Origin: Diabrotica undecimpunctata
Taxonomy: Eukaryota; Arthropoda; Insecta; Coleoptera; Chrysomelidae
Assembly (NCBI RefSeq): GCF_040954645.1
Contig: NC_092810.1
Coordinates: 7,052,185-7,116,184, forward strand
Length of the DNA stretch: 64,000 bases
Direction: 5' to 3'
Part shown: positions 33,725 to 45,350 of the stretch, one piece after another
How the letters are laid out: each line of letters starts with the position of its first letter
How positions within the stretch are numbered: the first letter of the stretch is position 1
Translations under genes and position numbers: made by a program
The notes under the pieces: generated by a model
The model's input: only the letters and a program-made list of their open reading frames with translations
Told to the model about the DNA's origin: nothing
Databases searched by the model: none

Positions 33725-35090
33725 TAGTAGTGTTGTGCACAAAACGAAAGAATGATTAATTTGTCTATCAAGGTATATTCGGCAGCAGAAGCATATAGTG
33801 CAAGCGTCTATGTTTTAAAGGCGGAAGGACGTACGCCTCATTTTTAGCTGACAAGCTTGCGAAGAATATTATTTCTGGTCCTCAATTTACCTTTTAGTTT
33901 TAAACAATGATCTGTGACTGATCCCGTGGGATACAAACTATTTTCAAGAAATTTATAGGAAGTCTACAGTTCAACAATTTCATGACATTATTGGATGTTC
34001 AGTTTGTGAAAGCGTCTATGTTAGGGAAATTGAGGAGCGCACATGAGTTTTTCAGGGGTTTTGGCTGAAAATTGATTCATAGTTTATTTTTATTGTGTAA
34101 TAATAGGTGTATCGTCTTTATAATATTAGTCCTATTATCTACTGGTATAAGTTGATCGTTTGGGTAAATGTTATACAGTGTAGGTGCTTTTATGCTACCC
34201 CAAGCGAGACCGTTCTTCATCTGCTATTCTTAACATTGAGTGATACAAAAAATATTCTCTTGTGTAGGCATACGCAAATAATATAAGTGAGTTTGTTATC
34301 TAAGGGAATATCATATAGTTTTTCGAGAAATATTTGGTAATTTAAGGTGTCATAAGCGGCATTTAGATTGAAAAATACCACCCCTGATACCCGATATTTT
34401 TCGTACCCGTCTTTGATGTGTTGGGTAAGATTTAGCATTTGTAATGTACATGATCTTCCCTATCTATAGCCACTTTTGTCTTTTAATTTGAGATTTTCTT
34501 AAAATATCGGTGAAATCATATTAACGATCTTGTGCAAAAGTATTTTAAATAGCTGATAAAATAAAGATATTGGCCGATAGTTTTTGTGTTCGTTGGAGTT
34601 TTTGCCAGGTTTAAGCGAAGTAACAACTTTGGCTTGTCTCTAGATTTTGGGTGTTTCCATAATTTGAATACAGTTGTTCATCATCCGGATAAGCCATTGT
34701 GGTGTTTTTGGTCTAGATTTCGTAATAAGCTTTGTGCTTAGATCCTCAATGTGGGTAGTTGTATTATTTTTCATTAAATATGTAAATGGTGGATCCAAGC
34801 TCAACATCGTTGAAAGGTTCTCTGAAAGCTGACTGGTGTTGTCCTTTCTTACTTTGAGTTATTCTTTGCTTTTTTTCCGACAGAGATAGCATGTCTATAA
34901 TTATAATGTGGTTTTCAGCGATAAGCTTTATACCAAATACCCTACGTTAGGCCCTATATGTGTTTCCTGCACTATAAATAAGTCAGATTCGTGTTTAGCG
35001 CATATGTCTGATAAGTTTAAGTAAAGCAAAGTTTCTTGATCTCTAGATATACCCTTAACAGTTATAAACATATGTTATTAGAATAGTTGG
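33725..35090 (-). pseudogene. Jockey-like LINE relic: endonuclease trace and RT
   Basis: Minus-strand LINE, badly decayed. From the 5' side there is a faint endonuclease trace near 35080-34900 (LLYLNLSDICAKHESDLFIV, QETHIGPNVGY). The RT entry follows with KPKLLLRLNLAKTPTNTK-type text in shifted frames, NYRPISLFYQLFKILL, then SGYR.GRSCTLQMLNLTQHI and DGYEKYRVSGVVFFNLNAAY followed by DT (the catalytic Asp is replaced by Asn). LEKLYDIPLDNKLTYIICVC comes next, then NGLAWGSIKAPTLYNIY (family LPQGSVLAPTLYNIY), and after a deletion of the YADD region LKLKGKLRTRNNILRKLV and SAAEYT. Many stops. Inactive. Confidence 0.75.
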
Positions 35091-35774
35091 TCCTAAAAAG
35101 GACCAATTTAACAAAATCATATTAAAGGGGTGACTGAAGAATTAGCCGATTAATTATTTAATCATTACCCTGGGTATGCCCGATTGTGGTGATCTTCTTA
35201 GTACTTAAATTTTCGTAAAGGCTCGTTCTTTGAACCCCATAAGTAATGCCTAATATTTTACTTTTTATTGAAAATTTAAATTTTACATGCCGTGTATTAC
35301 TTTTTGACGATATTTCGAATCAGATTTGTATAGTAATAATTTAAGGTATTAAAGAGCCTGTTTGTGGTAAATAAATAGGTTTGTGATATCGTTCGTAACT
35401 CATATATAGATAATAAAAAAATAAACAGTTAAAATAGGTGTAAAAAATTTCAACTTCATACATCGGCGCCATTGTTCAGGTGATGAATTTATCACAGATA
35501 TCAAAGGTTACATTTTAATTCAAGGTTCTATTTGCGTATTTTCAATATTATAAGAGTAGGAAAAGACATGTTTATGCTTTTATTTTTTTTTTAAATCTAT
35601 TCTATTTTCTTTCTAGAGTTCCGTCTTTTTTGAACGACCTGTGGTCTTTTTTCAATTGGACACTTGTCTAAGGCTATGACAAATACTCTGTCCTCTGCTA
35701 TTCTACATTAATATGACTGATTCATTTTCTCTTTCTTGCAGCTATTTTATTGTTTATCCTGTCAATCCTGTGTA
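35091..35774. other. Unassigned region
   Basis: No gene recognised. Confidence 0.45.
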
Positions 35775-36735
35775 TCTTTTTCTTCTTCTTCTTCTTCTTT
35801 TTATATAGACATGACTCTGTCTGTTTTTCAATGTGTCTCCAGTAAGTTGCCATTCCATGGTTTTCGTGGTCTTCTTACTGATCGTCTTCCTATTGGGTAA
35901 CCGTCTCTTGCCATGTCTACTACTCCATTTGTTGTCATTCGGCTTATATGATCTTTCCATTCTACTCTTCTATTTCTTAACCAGTTCTTGATGTTCTTCA
36001 CCTTGTATCTACATCTTATATCTGTACTTCTAGCTCTGTCCCATAGTGTCTTACCATCAATTTTTCTAAGTGTTTTTATCTCTGTTGTTTCTAACATCCT
36101 TTTTGTTCTCTCTGTGTCAGGTATTGTTTCTGCTGTGTATGTCATTATTGGTCTGATAACTGTTTTGTAAATTCTGCCTTTGGTTTCTTTCCCGATATTT
36201 TTATTTCTTCATATTGTTTCATTTAGGCAGCCTGCGGCTCTGTTTGCTCTATTCAGTGGATCTTCCACTTAAGTTTCGAGTTTTCCGTAGCTAGATAATA
36301 TGATACCTAGATATTAAAACTCCATCACTTGTTCTATTATCTGACCTTAAAACTCCAATTAACATATTAGTAAACTTGCTGTTGTAACCATGCATTTTGT
36401 CTCTTTTGAGGAAATTAACATGTTAAATTTTCTGGCGGTTATATGAAATTGGTGTAGCATACGTTGTAAATCATCTTCACTTTGAAAGAATAGTATTGCG
36501 TCGTCTGCATAGCAGATTATTTTAATTTGTTTTTCTCCCATTTGGTATCCTCTTTTATTTCTTACTTTTTTAATATTTCATCCATAATCCGGTTGAACAA
36601 TAGAGAACTCATTAAATCTCCCTGTCTTATCCCATTACCAGCTTCAATAGGGTCGGTTAGTTCTTCTTCTACTTTTACTTTTATTGTGTTGTTTTGGTAT
36701 ATATATTCGATTGTTTTGATTATTCAATGAAATTG
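35775..36735 (-). pseudogene. RTE-like LINE, 3' half of RT with (GAA)n tail
   Basis: Minus-strand RT of an RTE-like subfamily distinct from the others here. It begins KTIEYIYQNNTIKVKVEEEL, then GNGIRQGDLMSSLLFNRIMD and KIICYADDAILFFQSEDDLQ (catalytic pair intact, about 36500-36540), then MEFKYLGIILSSYGKLE. C-terminal blocks are RPIMTYTAETIPDTERTKRM, LRKIDGKTLWDRARSTDI and VEWKDHISRMTTNGVVDMAR, ending near 35828. A (GAA)n-type tail lies at about 35778-35799, so the insertion's 3' end is here. Stops and frameshifts break it into at least three frames, and everything before the RT palm is lost. Confidence 0.82.
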
Positions 36736-36859
36736 ACATTAATTTGATAGTTTTCATTTTATTAGTACTGATGGTATATAACTAGCATCTGTTGGTACTA
36801 TATATCAATTTGAACATGTGGAAGTAAGAGAACTCTCTTGTTAGTAATTTCGGTGTAAA
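36736..36859. other. Junction between two LINEs
   Basis: Short unassigned stretch separating the minus-strand LINE at 35775-36735 from the plus-strand LINE at 36860-39690. Confidence 0.4.
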
Positions 36860-37092
36860 TTATGATGAAACCAGAAATAACCCATAATATTATCCCACAC
36901 CTCAAAGGTCTGCCTCGCGGTATCTGGGAGACGCAATAATTCGCTTTTGATAGATAAAAACAAAAACCCACTAAGACGAACACAACATAAATCAAAAAAA
37001 TCCGTCAACCTGTCAATAGGGACATACAATATTAGATCAATGTCTACGGATGAAAAAGTACATGAATTGGAAGAAGAATTAACAAACATAAA

Positions 37093-37731
37093 ATGAGATA
37101 TCATAGGCCTACCAGAAACTCGACGAAAAGAAGAAACCCGAATACAGCCTATGTCATACTTAAAATAAGAAGAACATCAATTAAAATTATCCAGGTATAT
37201 GCCCCCATGACAGCTTATGATGACGAAGATATCGAACTATTTTATGAAGATATATCAAAGGCTATGGAAGAACATAAAAATCGTCTTATACTAGTAATTC
37301 GAGATTTCAATGCCAAACTGGGTAGAAAACTAAACAAGGAAGAAACTAAAATAGGAGATTTCGGGTATGGTCAGAGAAATGATAGAGGTGCTACTTTGAT
37401 GAACTACCTAGAAGAAAAGCATCTATACGCAATGAACTCCTTTTACAAAAAGAAGCCCCAACGAAAGTGGACATGGATCAGCCCTAATGGATCCACAAAA
37501 AATGAGATCGACTACATACTGTCCACGGAACGATATATCATTAAAGATGTAACAGTTCTTAACAGATTCACAACAGGTAGCTATCACTGGTTGGTCAGAG
37601 CAAAACTTAGTATTGACGGTAACTATGAAATGAAAAGAAAAATAATTAAAAACTGGGATCTAGTAGATAGAAACAAACTAGGGCAATATAAAGAGATATA
37701 CAAAGACCTATTAAAAGAACAACTTACTTAA
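37093..37731 (+). pseudogene. Endonuclease domain of the RTE-like LINE, active site altered
   Basis: A frame of 212 codons covers most of the apurinic-type endonuclease. IKIIQVYAPMTAYDDEDIEL is followed by LILVIRDFNAKLGRKLNKEE, IGDFGYGQRNDRGATLMNYL, WTWISPNGSTKNEIDYIL and TTGSYHWLVRAKLS. Two usual residues are changed: GDFNA reads RDFNA, and the SDHRLV catalytic dyad reads SYHWLV, so the Asp that orients the catalytic His is Tyr. The upstream part of the domain (about 36990-37090) is in another frame with a stop at 37095. The nickase is very likely dead. Confidence 0.82.
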
Positions 37732-38204
37732 AAATTAGATAGTGATGACAAAGATATAGATGAAATAGACAACATACTTACAGCAACGATGATTACTTCA
37801 GGAAAAGAAATAGCAAAAAAGGATCTAAAAAAGAACAACTATATATCAACAGAAACAAAGAAGCTTATGGATAAAAGAAGGACGCTATAGAATATGTAGA
37901 AATCAATAAAACAATAAGCAGAATGATAAGAGAAAATAAGAGAAAAGAACAAGAAATAAAAATAGAAAAGGTAATACAAAACAACAAAAATATGAAATGC
38001 TTAAGACCGAAATTAGGTAAGTGTGAAATAAACAAAATAAAAGATGAAAACGGACTAGAAACAAACATTAAAGATGACATTATAAATATTATCCACCATT
38101 TCTACTCAGAACTATACAAAACAAAAAAGGAACCACCAGAAACAATTAAAAACCAACTTAAGGCTAAAGTAAAAAATGTCAACTCAGAGCTATAGCCAGA
38201 AATA

Positions 38205-38710
38205 AGCAAATCAGAAATAAAGAAGGCATTGAAAGAAATGAAAAACAACAAATCGCCTGGAAAAGATGGGATAACTGCAGATACGCTGAAATATGGTGGA
38301 AAAGTGGTAATTAACACTCTACATTCCCTTTTTAACAAGATATTAAAAGAAAAAAGAATCCCAAACAACTGGAAGGAATCCGTAACCATTATCCTACACA
38401 AGAAAGGGGATAAAGCAGACATAAAAAACTACCGTCTCATAACACTCCTCAATGTAATGTATAAACTCCCAACAAAAATTTTAACCAATAGATTGACGAC
38501 AAAATTCGATGGATACACAACAAGCTGGTTTTAGAAAGGGATTCAGCAAAAGTGACCATTTACTAAGTATGAAAATACTTATAGAACGAGCAAATGAATA
38601 CCATATTCCTCTATATATAGCGTTCATAGATTTCGAAAAGGCTTTCGACAGTGTCGAACATTGGGCAGTGAAAAGTTCTTTGATTAACAGCAGAATTGAC
38701 CACAGATAAG
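38205..38710 (+). pseudogene. RT fingers and first palm block of the RTE-like LINE
   Basis: Two overlapping frames. The first reads ISKSEIKKALKEMKNNKSPG, KDGITADTLKYGG, RIPNNWKESVTIILHKKGDK and NYRLITLLNVMYKLPTKILT. A frameshift near 38515 leads to QQAGFRKGFSKSDHLLSMKI, then AFIDFEKAFDSVEHWAV with the first catalytic Asp. A stop at 38707 follows HR. The family's RPISLL block is changed to RLITLL. Confidence 0.8.
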
Positions 38711-38789
38711 GAAGCCAAAACAACAATTAAGGGATATGAATAAACAAAATCAATACAAATAAATAGAGGCGTGAGACACAATATCACCG

Positions 38790-39653
38790 AAACTTTTCAA
38801 TCAGGCTCTGGAAGATATTTTTAAAAGATTAGAATGGGAAGAAAAAGGTATAAAAATTTGTGAACAACGCTTGAACCATCTAATATACGCTGATGACATC
38901 GCATTGATAACAGATAAATGAGAAGAATTATTTGAAATGATGAAAGAACTGGACGTAGAAGCTGGAAAGATAGGCCTTTTTATGAATTACAGCAAGACCA
39001 AAATTATAACAAATACAGATGAAAACATCACAATGAGGATCGGACAAGATGAAGTAGAACAAGTTCAGGATTATATATATCTGGGTCAAACTATAAAACG
39101 TAACAAAGAAAACCAAACAGCAGAGATAAAAAGACGAGTTAGACTGGCATGGGCGGCATTTGGCAAACTAAGCTACATTCTTAAAAACAAAAGATATCCA
39201 CAGCATCTTAAGACTAAAGTATACAATCAATGCGTACTCCCTGTTCTAACTTATGGTTCTCAAACGTGGACATTTACAAAAGCAAACATGGACATAACCA
39301 TAAAAACCCGAAGAGCAATGGAAAGACAAATGTTGCACATAAGACTAATGGATATGAAGAGAAACGAGTGGATAAGAGAGAAAACAAAAGTGAGGATTGT
39401 TAGACAAGAAGTTGCAAAATTGAAATGGAGATTTGCCGGGCACAATATAAGACAAAAAGAAGACCGATGGAACAAAATTCTTATAAGTTGGAGACCGTGG
39501 GAATATAAACGAAGCAGAGGAAGGCCCCAAATGAGATGGGCAGATGATATCAAGAAGCACGTGGGCTCTAGGTGGATGACTATACCGACAGACAGAGAAG
39601 AATGGAAAAGGATTGGGAAGGCCTATGTCCAAAGATGGACCGAAAAGGGCTAA
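38790..39653 (+). pseudogene. RT palm and C-terminus of the RTE-like LINE
   Basis: After a decayed RGVRQ region, the frame gives ALEDIFKRLEWEEKGIKICE and LIYADDIALITDK with the catalytic YADD intact (about 38886-38897). One stop at about 38919-38921 precedes the long frame 38937-39653. That frame contains KIGLFMNYSKTKIITN, DYIYLGQTIKRNKENQTAEI, RRVRLAWAAFGKLSYILKNK, VLPVLTYGSQTWTF, AKLKWRFAGHNIRQKEDRW and KRSRGRPQMRWADDIKK, ending YVQRWTEKG. Same subfamily as 44410-45115 and 13028-13475. Confidence 0.82.
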
Positions 39654-39690
39654 TTAGATAGGGACAGATTCTCCCCGTGTGATCTTAGTA

Positions 39691-41229
39691 TTTCCGTTGA
39701 TTGAATAGTATAGGGTATCCAATATTTTAATTAACGGTATGTCAGAGTTTTATTAATTTTTATATATATTTGCAAAATGAAGAAGAAAGTTCAGTACAGG
39801 CAGTTAAACAGCTGATCTGTCAATTTAGAAGTAAGAGCAAGTACCAACTTGCTGAAAAGCATACCATACACAAAAGGGATAATAAAATGTACTGCACAAA
39901 CTATAGCGATATAAGCTATATATAAGCTATATATCTATTAATTATTAGGATATACAATATTTTTTCTAATACACCTGGAACGATTGAGTGAATAATCAAT
40001 TATTGACTATTAGGCAGTTAATTAGAAATGTTGGGAATACAAAAAAAAACATTAAATTAGTTATTTATAGATTTTAAACAAACACTGATATAATCATAAG
40101 AATAAAACTATGAAATACCATGGCAGAACTTACTGTCGACTTATTTTCAAATGTATTGCAAAGAGCTTTAAAAAATGTGAACGAATTATTAACAGCTGTT
40201 TTGAAAACTAAATATTATGAGACGAATTGGGGATATTATATTACACAAACTAAACCGCTTGCCTACAAAAATATTAGGAAAATATGATACGACGCGAAAG
40301 ACTAATGACTTTACAGCTAATTGCCACATAAGTATCAATGTAACTATAGCTCGCAAAATGGGTTCAATTACATTGCAATTTTTAAATTTTTCGTGATAAA
40401 ATGAAGTGATTGATTGTTGTTTTGAAAAGGTAAGTTGTTTTTTATTTTTGTATTCCTATCATCTGATATTGTAATATCAACAACATTTTTCATAATATAT
40501 TCTGAAATGCGCTTTCTCTTACTGATAACGAACAAAAGTTTTATAAACTTCTCGTTAATATAATTATGAAGGAATTTAGATTTTTATCTTGTTCTTACTA
40601 TAGTTCTAAAGCACAAATGTAGTCATAGTCTACCGTATATTTTTCATAGTGGTCATAGTTTTTAATTGTAGTATAGCTTATGTGTTTATAATAACTAGCG
40701 CATAGAAAATAATAAAAATTTTTACCCTGTGCTTTATGTTTATTATCCTTTATTGTATTGGAACATCTAGAAGTATAGCAATACATTTTAATTGTTGAAC
40801 AAAAGAGAAAATAAAAACACTTTTTGTGGTGTGTCACTTAACCATACACAAAATTGTACACAAATAGTCAAATGGTAGTAAAAGTTTCCGATATAGGCCG
40901 CCAAACGGCAGAGGCACCGCCGTGCTCTATGTCTATACTATGAGATGTTTTTCATACAGTTTTCGGATCAGATTTTTTCAAAACATCAAATTACATCTTC
41001 TTTTTGCCTTTCGTTATTTAGGCTAACCGCTACTGTTTTTTTCTTCAGCGTTTCTTCTTAATCTACATTAATGTTTATATTTACAATTCTTTCTGGAACG
41101 AGCTATAATTTTTCTCAAATAACCATTTTGTGTGGTTTAGTCGCCTTAAGGTTTAGCATGCTTTATCAGATGCTCTTTAAAGTCCCTTTTAATATTAATA
41201 TCGTTTGAGAAATTTTTCCCAGATACTTA
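39691..41229. other. Unassigned region
   Basis: No supported gene in about 1.5 kb. A 79-codon frame on the minus strand (40598-40837) is unremarkable. Confidence 0.45.
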
Positions 41230-41450
41230 TATTTCGTTTTGATTTTCAATCTTCTTTTAATGTTAGTTTAAATGGTCCAGTAGTGTGTTCGTACAGTTCA
41301 GTTATAAGCAAAATTAGGTGTTGTTGTACACCTAATTCTTTTAGTATCAGTCATAAGTGTATCCATTTGACTCTGTCGAACGCTTTACGATAATCTATAA
41401 AACAAATCCATAGTGGGATATTGAATTCCCTAGACTTTTATACTTTTTTT
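41230..41450 (-). pseudogene. RT first-palm-block fragment of a LINE
   Basis: Minus-strand text KSREFNIPLWICFIDYRKAF followed by DRVKWIHL, then LILKELGVQQHLILLITELY and EHTTGPFKLTLKED. It matches the region around the first catalytic Asp of RTE-like RTs (CFIDYRKAFDRV). It is truncated on both sides with one stop. Nothing convincing continues to the left. Confidence 0.7.
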
Positions 41451-42324
41451 TGGACTATTAGAATAATAGCTTTAAAATTAAATGTTTAGTGAAAATCTCT
41501 ACGCGACTTTAATGCATTAAATATTTTAATTAAAAATCGACATATCTATTGAAATTAGGCAGTAAAAAAGTATGTTATTAAAGATAGATTTATAAATTAT
41601 TGTAGTTTAAATTCAACTACGCTATAAAACAAACATTGCATGTCTTAAACTGCAGGAATCCAAAAATTACAAAGATCTTCCTATTGTTTGAGTTTTCTTT
41701 AATTATATTAATAGGAAAACAAGCATTATAGTCCTACCAAAGGGGCTTCTACTTTCATAAACTGTTACACGATTACTCTATCCGATGTACGTACATTTAT
41801 GAACTAAATGTTTTAGTGACAATGCCTTTTAATAAAAAATACTAATTAATAAAAATGGAAACTTAACTTTTCCACGTTTATAATAGACACTTTCTTATGT
41901 TTAAAAATATATAAAACAAGTAATATAAATTACCGCCTTGTTTATTAAAACTAAAAAGTAAAATAAAGGTATATGTCGGTTAACAATTTATATTTAACTA
42001 CATAAATTAGCCAAATAGTCCTCAAATTCCTCCATGATTAAATTAATGGATATTTAAATAAATTTCCAGTTCCAGAATGTACCTGCTGTAAAATTTGAAA
42101 ATCTACTACTAATACAATTATTGGCAACATCGCAGGAGTTTAGAAGTATATGCAATATCGTAAATACGGATCCCACAAATGGTTTATCCTTTTGTGGAGT
42201 CCACTTAATCCTACGTGTTGGTCGGAGTCTACATAAAGCGCTACTCAGATAATAAAATACACGGTGTATATTCTACTGGAGTTAGTATAATACCGTTTTA
42301 GAACGGAGCTTACATTAACCGCTA

Positions 42325-42328
<4 letters not shown>
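41451..42328. other. Unassigned region
   Basis: No gene recognised. Confidence 0.45.

Positions 42329-42356
<28 letters not shown>
42329..42356. repeat. (TA)n microsatellite
   Basis: 28 bp of TA repeats. Confidence 0.9.
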
Positions 42357-42360
<4 letters not shown>

Positions 42361-42899
42361 TATTGTCGACTACCGACGTTTATCTTTATTTACTGCTAAC
42401 GTTTTATTTGCTAAAACTAACAAGATATTTATGACAATCTAAAATCTAATCGAATGCAAGGATATAGAGTCCTCGGCATGGCAAACAGATAAATCGAATT
42501 CAAGTACGTGCACATAAAAGGTTGTTTTCTAACATTTAAGTGGGATTATTTTCATGCAAATTATAGCCAAACTTCGATTCTATCTATACGTATTACGTAT
42601 TTGAATTTGTAATTGCATCAGAAACTTGAGTTGCATGTGGCGCTAAAAAACATACCAGTCTTTTTCTAGTATTGATTGATTGATAATGATACAGAGCTTA
42701 TACATTTACATAGCTTTCGTCAATTTTTATCTTTGTGTGCAAGACATTTATATCTCTTTTTATAACACATGTTTTCTAAAAATGTTGTCAACGGGCTAGT
42801 TTTATTTATTAATATGTTTGTATCAATAGTCCTGACTCTTTTTAATCTACTTTTATTTTTAAAGTTTTTAAATCTTTTAATTTCGTAAGTGCCTTAGTC
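42357..42899. other. Unassigned region
   Basis: No gene recognised. Confidence 0.45.
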
Positions 42900-43980
42900 T
42901 TAGTAATTCATTTATTAGAAAATATTTACAATCAGCATCACCTAGTGCCAAAAATGCTAGAATCAATCCATCTGCACACTTCCCGAGGGTCTTTAATAAC
43001 AATAATATGGATGCCTTCTCATATCGGCATCCAAGGAAATAAGATGGCAGACATCGCTGCAAAAGAAGCATCTACATCCAACTTACCCGTCTACAATATA
43101 CAGTTCCAATAAGATATAAAATCAAAATTCAAAAGGAATATCCAAGGCAAGTTGCAGGAACTTTGGATCACCAAAGACACGAAGTTCAGAGAAATACAAC
43201 CTAATGTTAACAGCTATTTATCCCATGCATCTCTGAACAGAAAAGAAAAGATAGCAATACAAAGATTGAGGATAGGACACACACTTTTGACACATGTTCA
43301 TCTTATATCCTCTACGGACCAACAGTTATGCTCCCACTGCAACGATATTCCTATTACCGACAAGCACATCCTCACAGAATGTTAACACTACCATATCACT
43401 CCTATTACCAATAACATAACCCACAGTTTATGTCTTCCGAAATATCATTTTTCGTACTTTTGTTTGAGACTCCTTGTAGATTATTTAAAATCAAAATTCA
43501 AAAGGAATATCCAAGGCAAGTTGCAGGAACTTTGGATCACCAAAGACACGAAGTTCAGACAAATACAATCTAATGTTAACAGCTATTTATCCCTTGCATC
43601 TCTGAACAGAAAAGAGAAGATAGCAATACAAAGATTAAGGATAGGACACACACTTTTGACACACGTTCATCTTATATCCTCTACGGACCAACAGTTATGC
43701 TCCCACTGCAACGATATTCCTATTACCGACAAGCATATCCTCACAGAATGTCAACACTACAATGTCACTCCCATTACCAATAACATAACCCACAATTTCT
43801 GTCTTCCGAAAAATCATTTTTCGTATTTTTGTTTAAGACTCCTTGTAGATTATTTTATCTGTAATATTCTTTGTATTCAGGAATTTTTGATATTGGTTTC
43901 TTTTCTTCTTCATTTCTTGTTCTATTTCTTCATAAAACAAATATGGAAGTTTTCTTTGATTCTGGATTTGGTATCCAATT
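42900..43980 (+). pseudogene. LINE RNase H C-terminus with tandemly duplicated zinc-knuckle domain
   Basis: The end of RNase H is readable at about 42990-43080: LITIIWMPSHIGIQGNKMAD followed by IAAKEASTSN, with the catalytic His and Asp. A stop follows at 43110. The C-terminal domain then appears twice in frame: KFKRNIQGKLQELWITKDTK, ASLNRKEKIAIQRLRIGHTL, LTHVHLISSTDQQLCSHCND and ITDKHILTEC, a C-C-H-C knuckle. The first copy ends its knuckle with TAA where the second has CAA. After the second copy the frame runs into 3' sequence to 43980. The clade is an RNase H-bearing LINE (I/R1/LOA-like). The RT is missing. Confidence 0.82.
43121..43858 (+). repeat. 369-bp tandem duplication
   Basis: Unit 1 is 43121-43489 and unit 2 is 43490-43858, starting in both cases at ATCAAAATTCAAAAGGAATA. 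369 is 123 codons, so the duplication keeps frame. The copies differ at scattered sites only, which points to a recent event. Confidence 0.93.
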
Positions 43981-44409
43981 GATTCTGTTCCTGCCTCCTG
44001 GAGACACCTTTTTATGTGAGTGTATATAACTGTATAATTCTCTCACACTTTTTTGTTCTAAGCTGATTAGGTTATACCTCTTCTGTAATCCTTTCTCCAT
44101 TTCATTTCCTTCTTTTTCTTCTTTAGGTTTATTTACTCCAAATGTGATGTTAGCTTTTAATAAGTAATGATTGAAGTTAGCCCGATGCCTCAACCCCGAC
44201 TTGGAGAGCATGGGTTTAATTTTGGAGTTTTCCTTCTCCTAGACAATTTGCTTTCAGTGCAGCTTAAGAGCATCATCTACCCTTCGTCTGTAATCCTAGA
44301 CAAGGAGCCCTTACAGGGTGCTATCAACCGGGCCAGTTGAACCCTGGTTTTTTTTAGAGATGTGACTCCATCCTCTTTTATTCGGGCTTGGGACCTGCGG
44401 CATCGATTA
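43930..44409 (-). pseudogene. LINE endonuclease-end and leader fragments
   Basis: Minus strand. A 93-codon frame (44211-43930) contains LRHRANFNHYLLKANITFGV and LQKRYNLISLEQKSVRELYS. It resembles the end of the RTE-like endonuclease, where intact copies read RGADVNSDHYL before the linker. The segment 44215-44400 upstream has the look of a LINE 5' leader (CAACTGGCCCGGTTGATAGC on the minus strand), but I cannot prove it. If right, most of the endonuclease was deleted between them. Confidence 0.45.
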
Positions 44410-45115
44410 TCTTATAGCCCTTTTTCTATCCGAATTGTCGAATAAAGGCCTTAATTTCTCCCATTTAACCTATTTCTCGCCATTCATCCCTGTTGTGTGC
44501 TAGGCGTTTCCACATTGGTCCTGCGATTCTTTTGATATCGTCTCTCCAGCGCATTTGAGGTCTTCCTCTTGGTCTTTTCGCATCGTACGGTCGCCAGTTT
44601 CCGACTTCTTTGTTCCATCTACCATCTTCGAGACGTTTGTTGTGTCCAGCCCATTTCCATTTTAATTTAGCTGCTTGTTTCGCGGCGTCCTTTATTTTTG
44701 TTTTGTTCCGGATTGCTTCGTTCGTTTGCCGATCTATTAGTGAGATACCAAGCATCTGTCGTTCCATGGCTCGCTGAGTTTTTCGAATCTTGTCCATGTT
44801 CTTTTTTGTGAATGTCCAGGTTTGAGCTCCGTAAGTGAGAACGGGAAGGATACAAGAATCGAACACTTTGGTTCGAAGGTTTTGGGGTATCTTTTTGTCT
44901 TTCAGTATGTATGAGAGTTTTCCAAATGCGGCCCATCCCATTTTTACTCGTCTGCTTATTTCGGTAGTTTGGTTTTCTTTGTTTACCTTGATATTCTGAC
45001 CCAAATATATGTATTCTTCTACATGTTTCACTTTTGTTCCTTGGATGGTTATCGTCGGTTGATCATCTTTATTCGACATTAGCTTAGTTTTACTCAGATT
45101 CATTTTCAGTCTTTT
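44410..45115 (-). pseudogene. RTE-like LINE C-terminus (copy B of the family at 13028)
   Basis: The open frame of 212 codons (45103-44465) starts just after the YADD box: MNLSKTKLMSNKDDQPTITI, VEEYIYLGQNIKVNKENQTT, VKMGWAAFGKLSYILKDKKI, CILPVLTYGAQTWTFTKKNM, ERQMLGISLIDRQTNEAIRN, AAKLKWKWAGHNKRLEDGRW and KRPRGRPQMRWRDDIKR. It ends with REIG, where a small insertion relative to copy A shifts the frame. About 450 bp at its 3' end is nearly identical to 13028-13475. The catalytic part is missing. Confidence 0.85.
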
Positions 45116-45199
45116 TTTTTATCTTATTTTAAAAAAAAAGGGTATCGATTATAGAGCTACCCAATTCACCCCATACCGATATAGGCAGAGTTATATTAT

Positions 45200-45350
45200 A
45201 TAAAGTGCTTTTATAAAACCATACATTTAGTTTTCTTTATGTAGAGTGTTTGGCCATATTCTTCACCTATTTCTTTCAGTTACGTTAATAGCGTTTGTAA
45301 TTCGTTGAGATTTTCTGCAAGTTCGTAGAGTGTTTTCATTACGTTTCCAT
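45200..45350 (-). pseudogene. Small RT fragment following a YADD region
   Basis: Minus-strand KTLYELAENLNELQTLLT, then LKEIGEEYGQTLYIKKTKCM. This matches the stretch after the catalytic box in RTE-like RTs. It is separated from copy B by about 85 bp and belongs to a different subfamily. Confidence 0.55.

Larger units (their letters stand above)
36860..39690 (+). mobile_element. Near-complete RTE-like LINE
   Basis: The only LINE in the window with leader, endonuclease and whole RT in order on one strand, about 2.8 kb. The 5' leader leads into SVNLSIGTYNIRSMSTDEK at about 37000, the start of the endonuclease. The endonuclease, RT fingers, palm and C-terminus follow and end at 39653, then a 3' untranslated stretch. 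At least four stops or frameshifts are needed to read it through. No target-site duplication was identified. Confidence 0.85.

Noticed and set aside
39900..39935. Short AAGCTATATATAAGCTATATAT repeat as a regulatory array
   Set aside because: Simple AT-rich repetition without further support.
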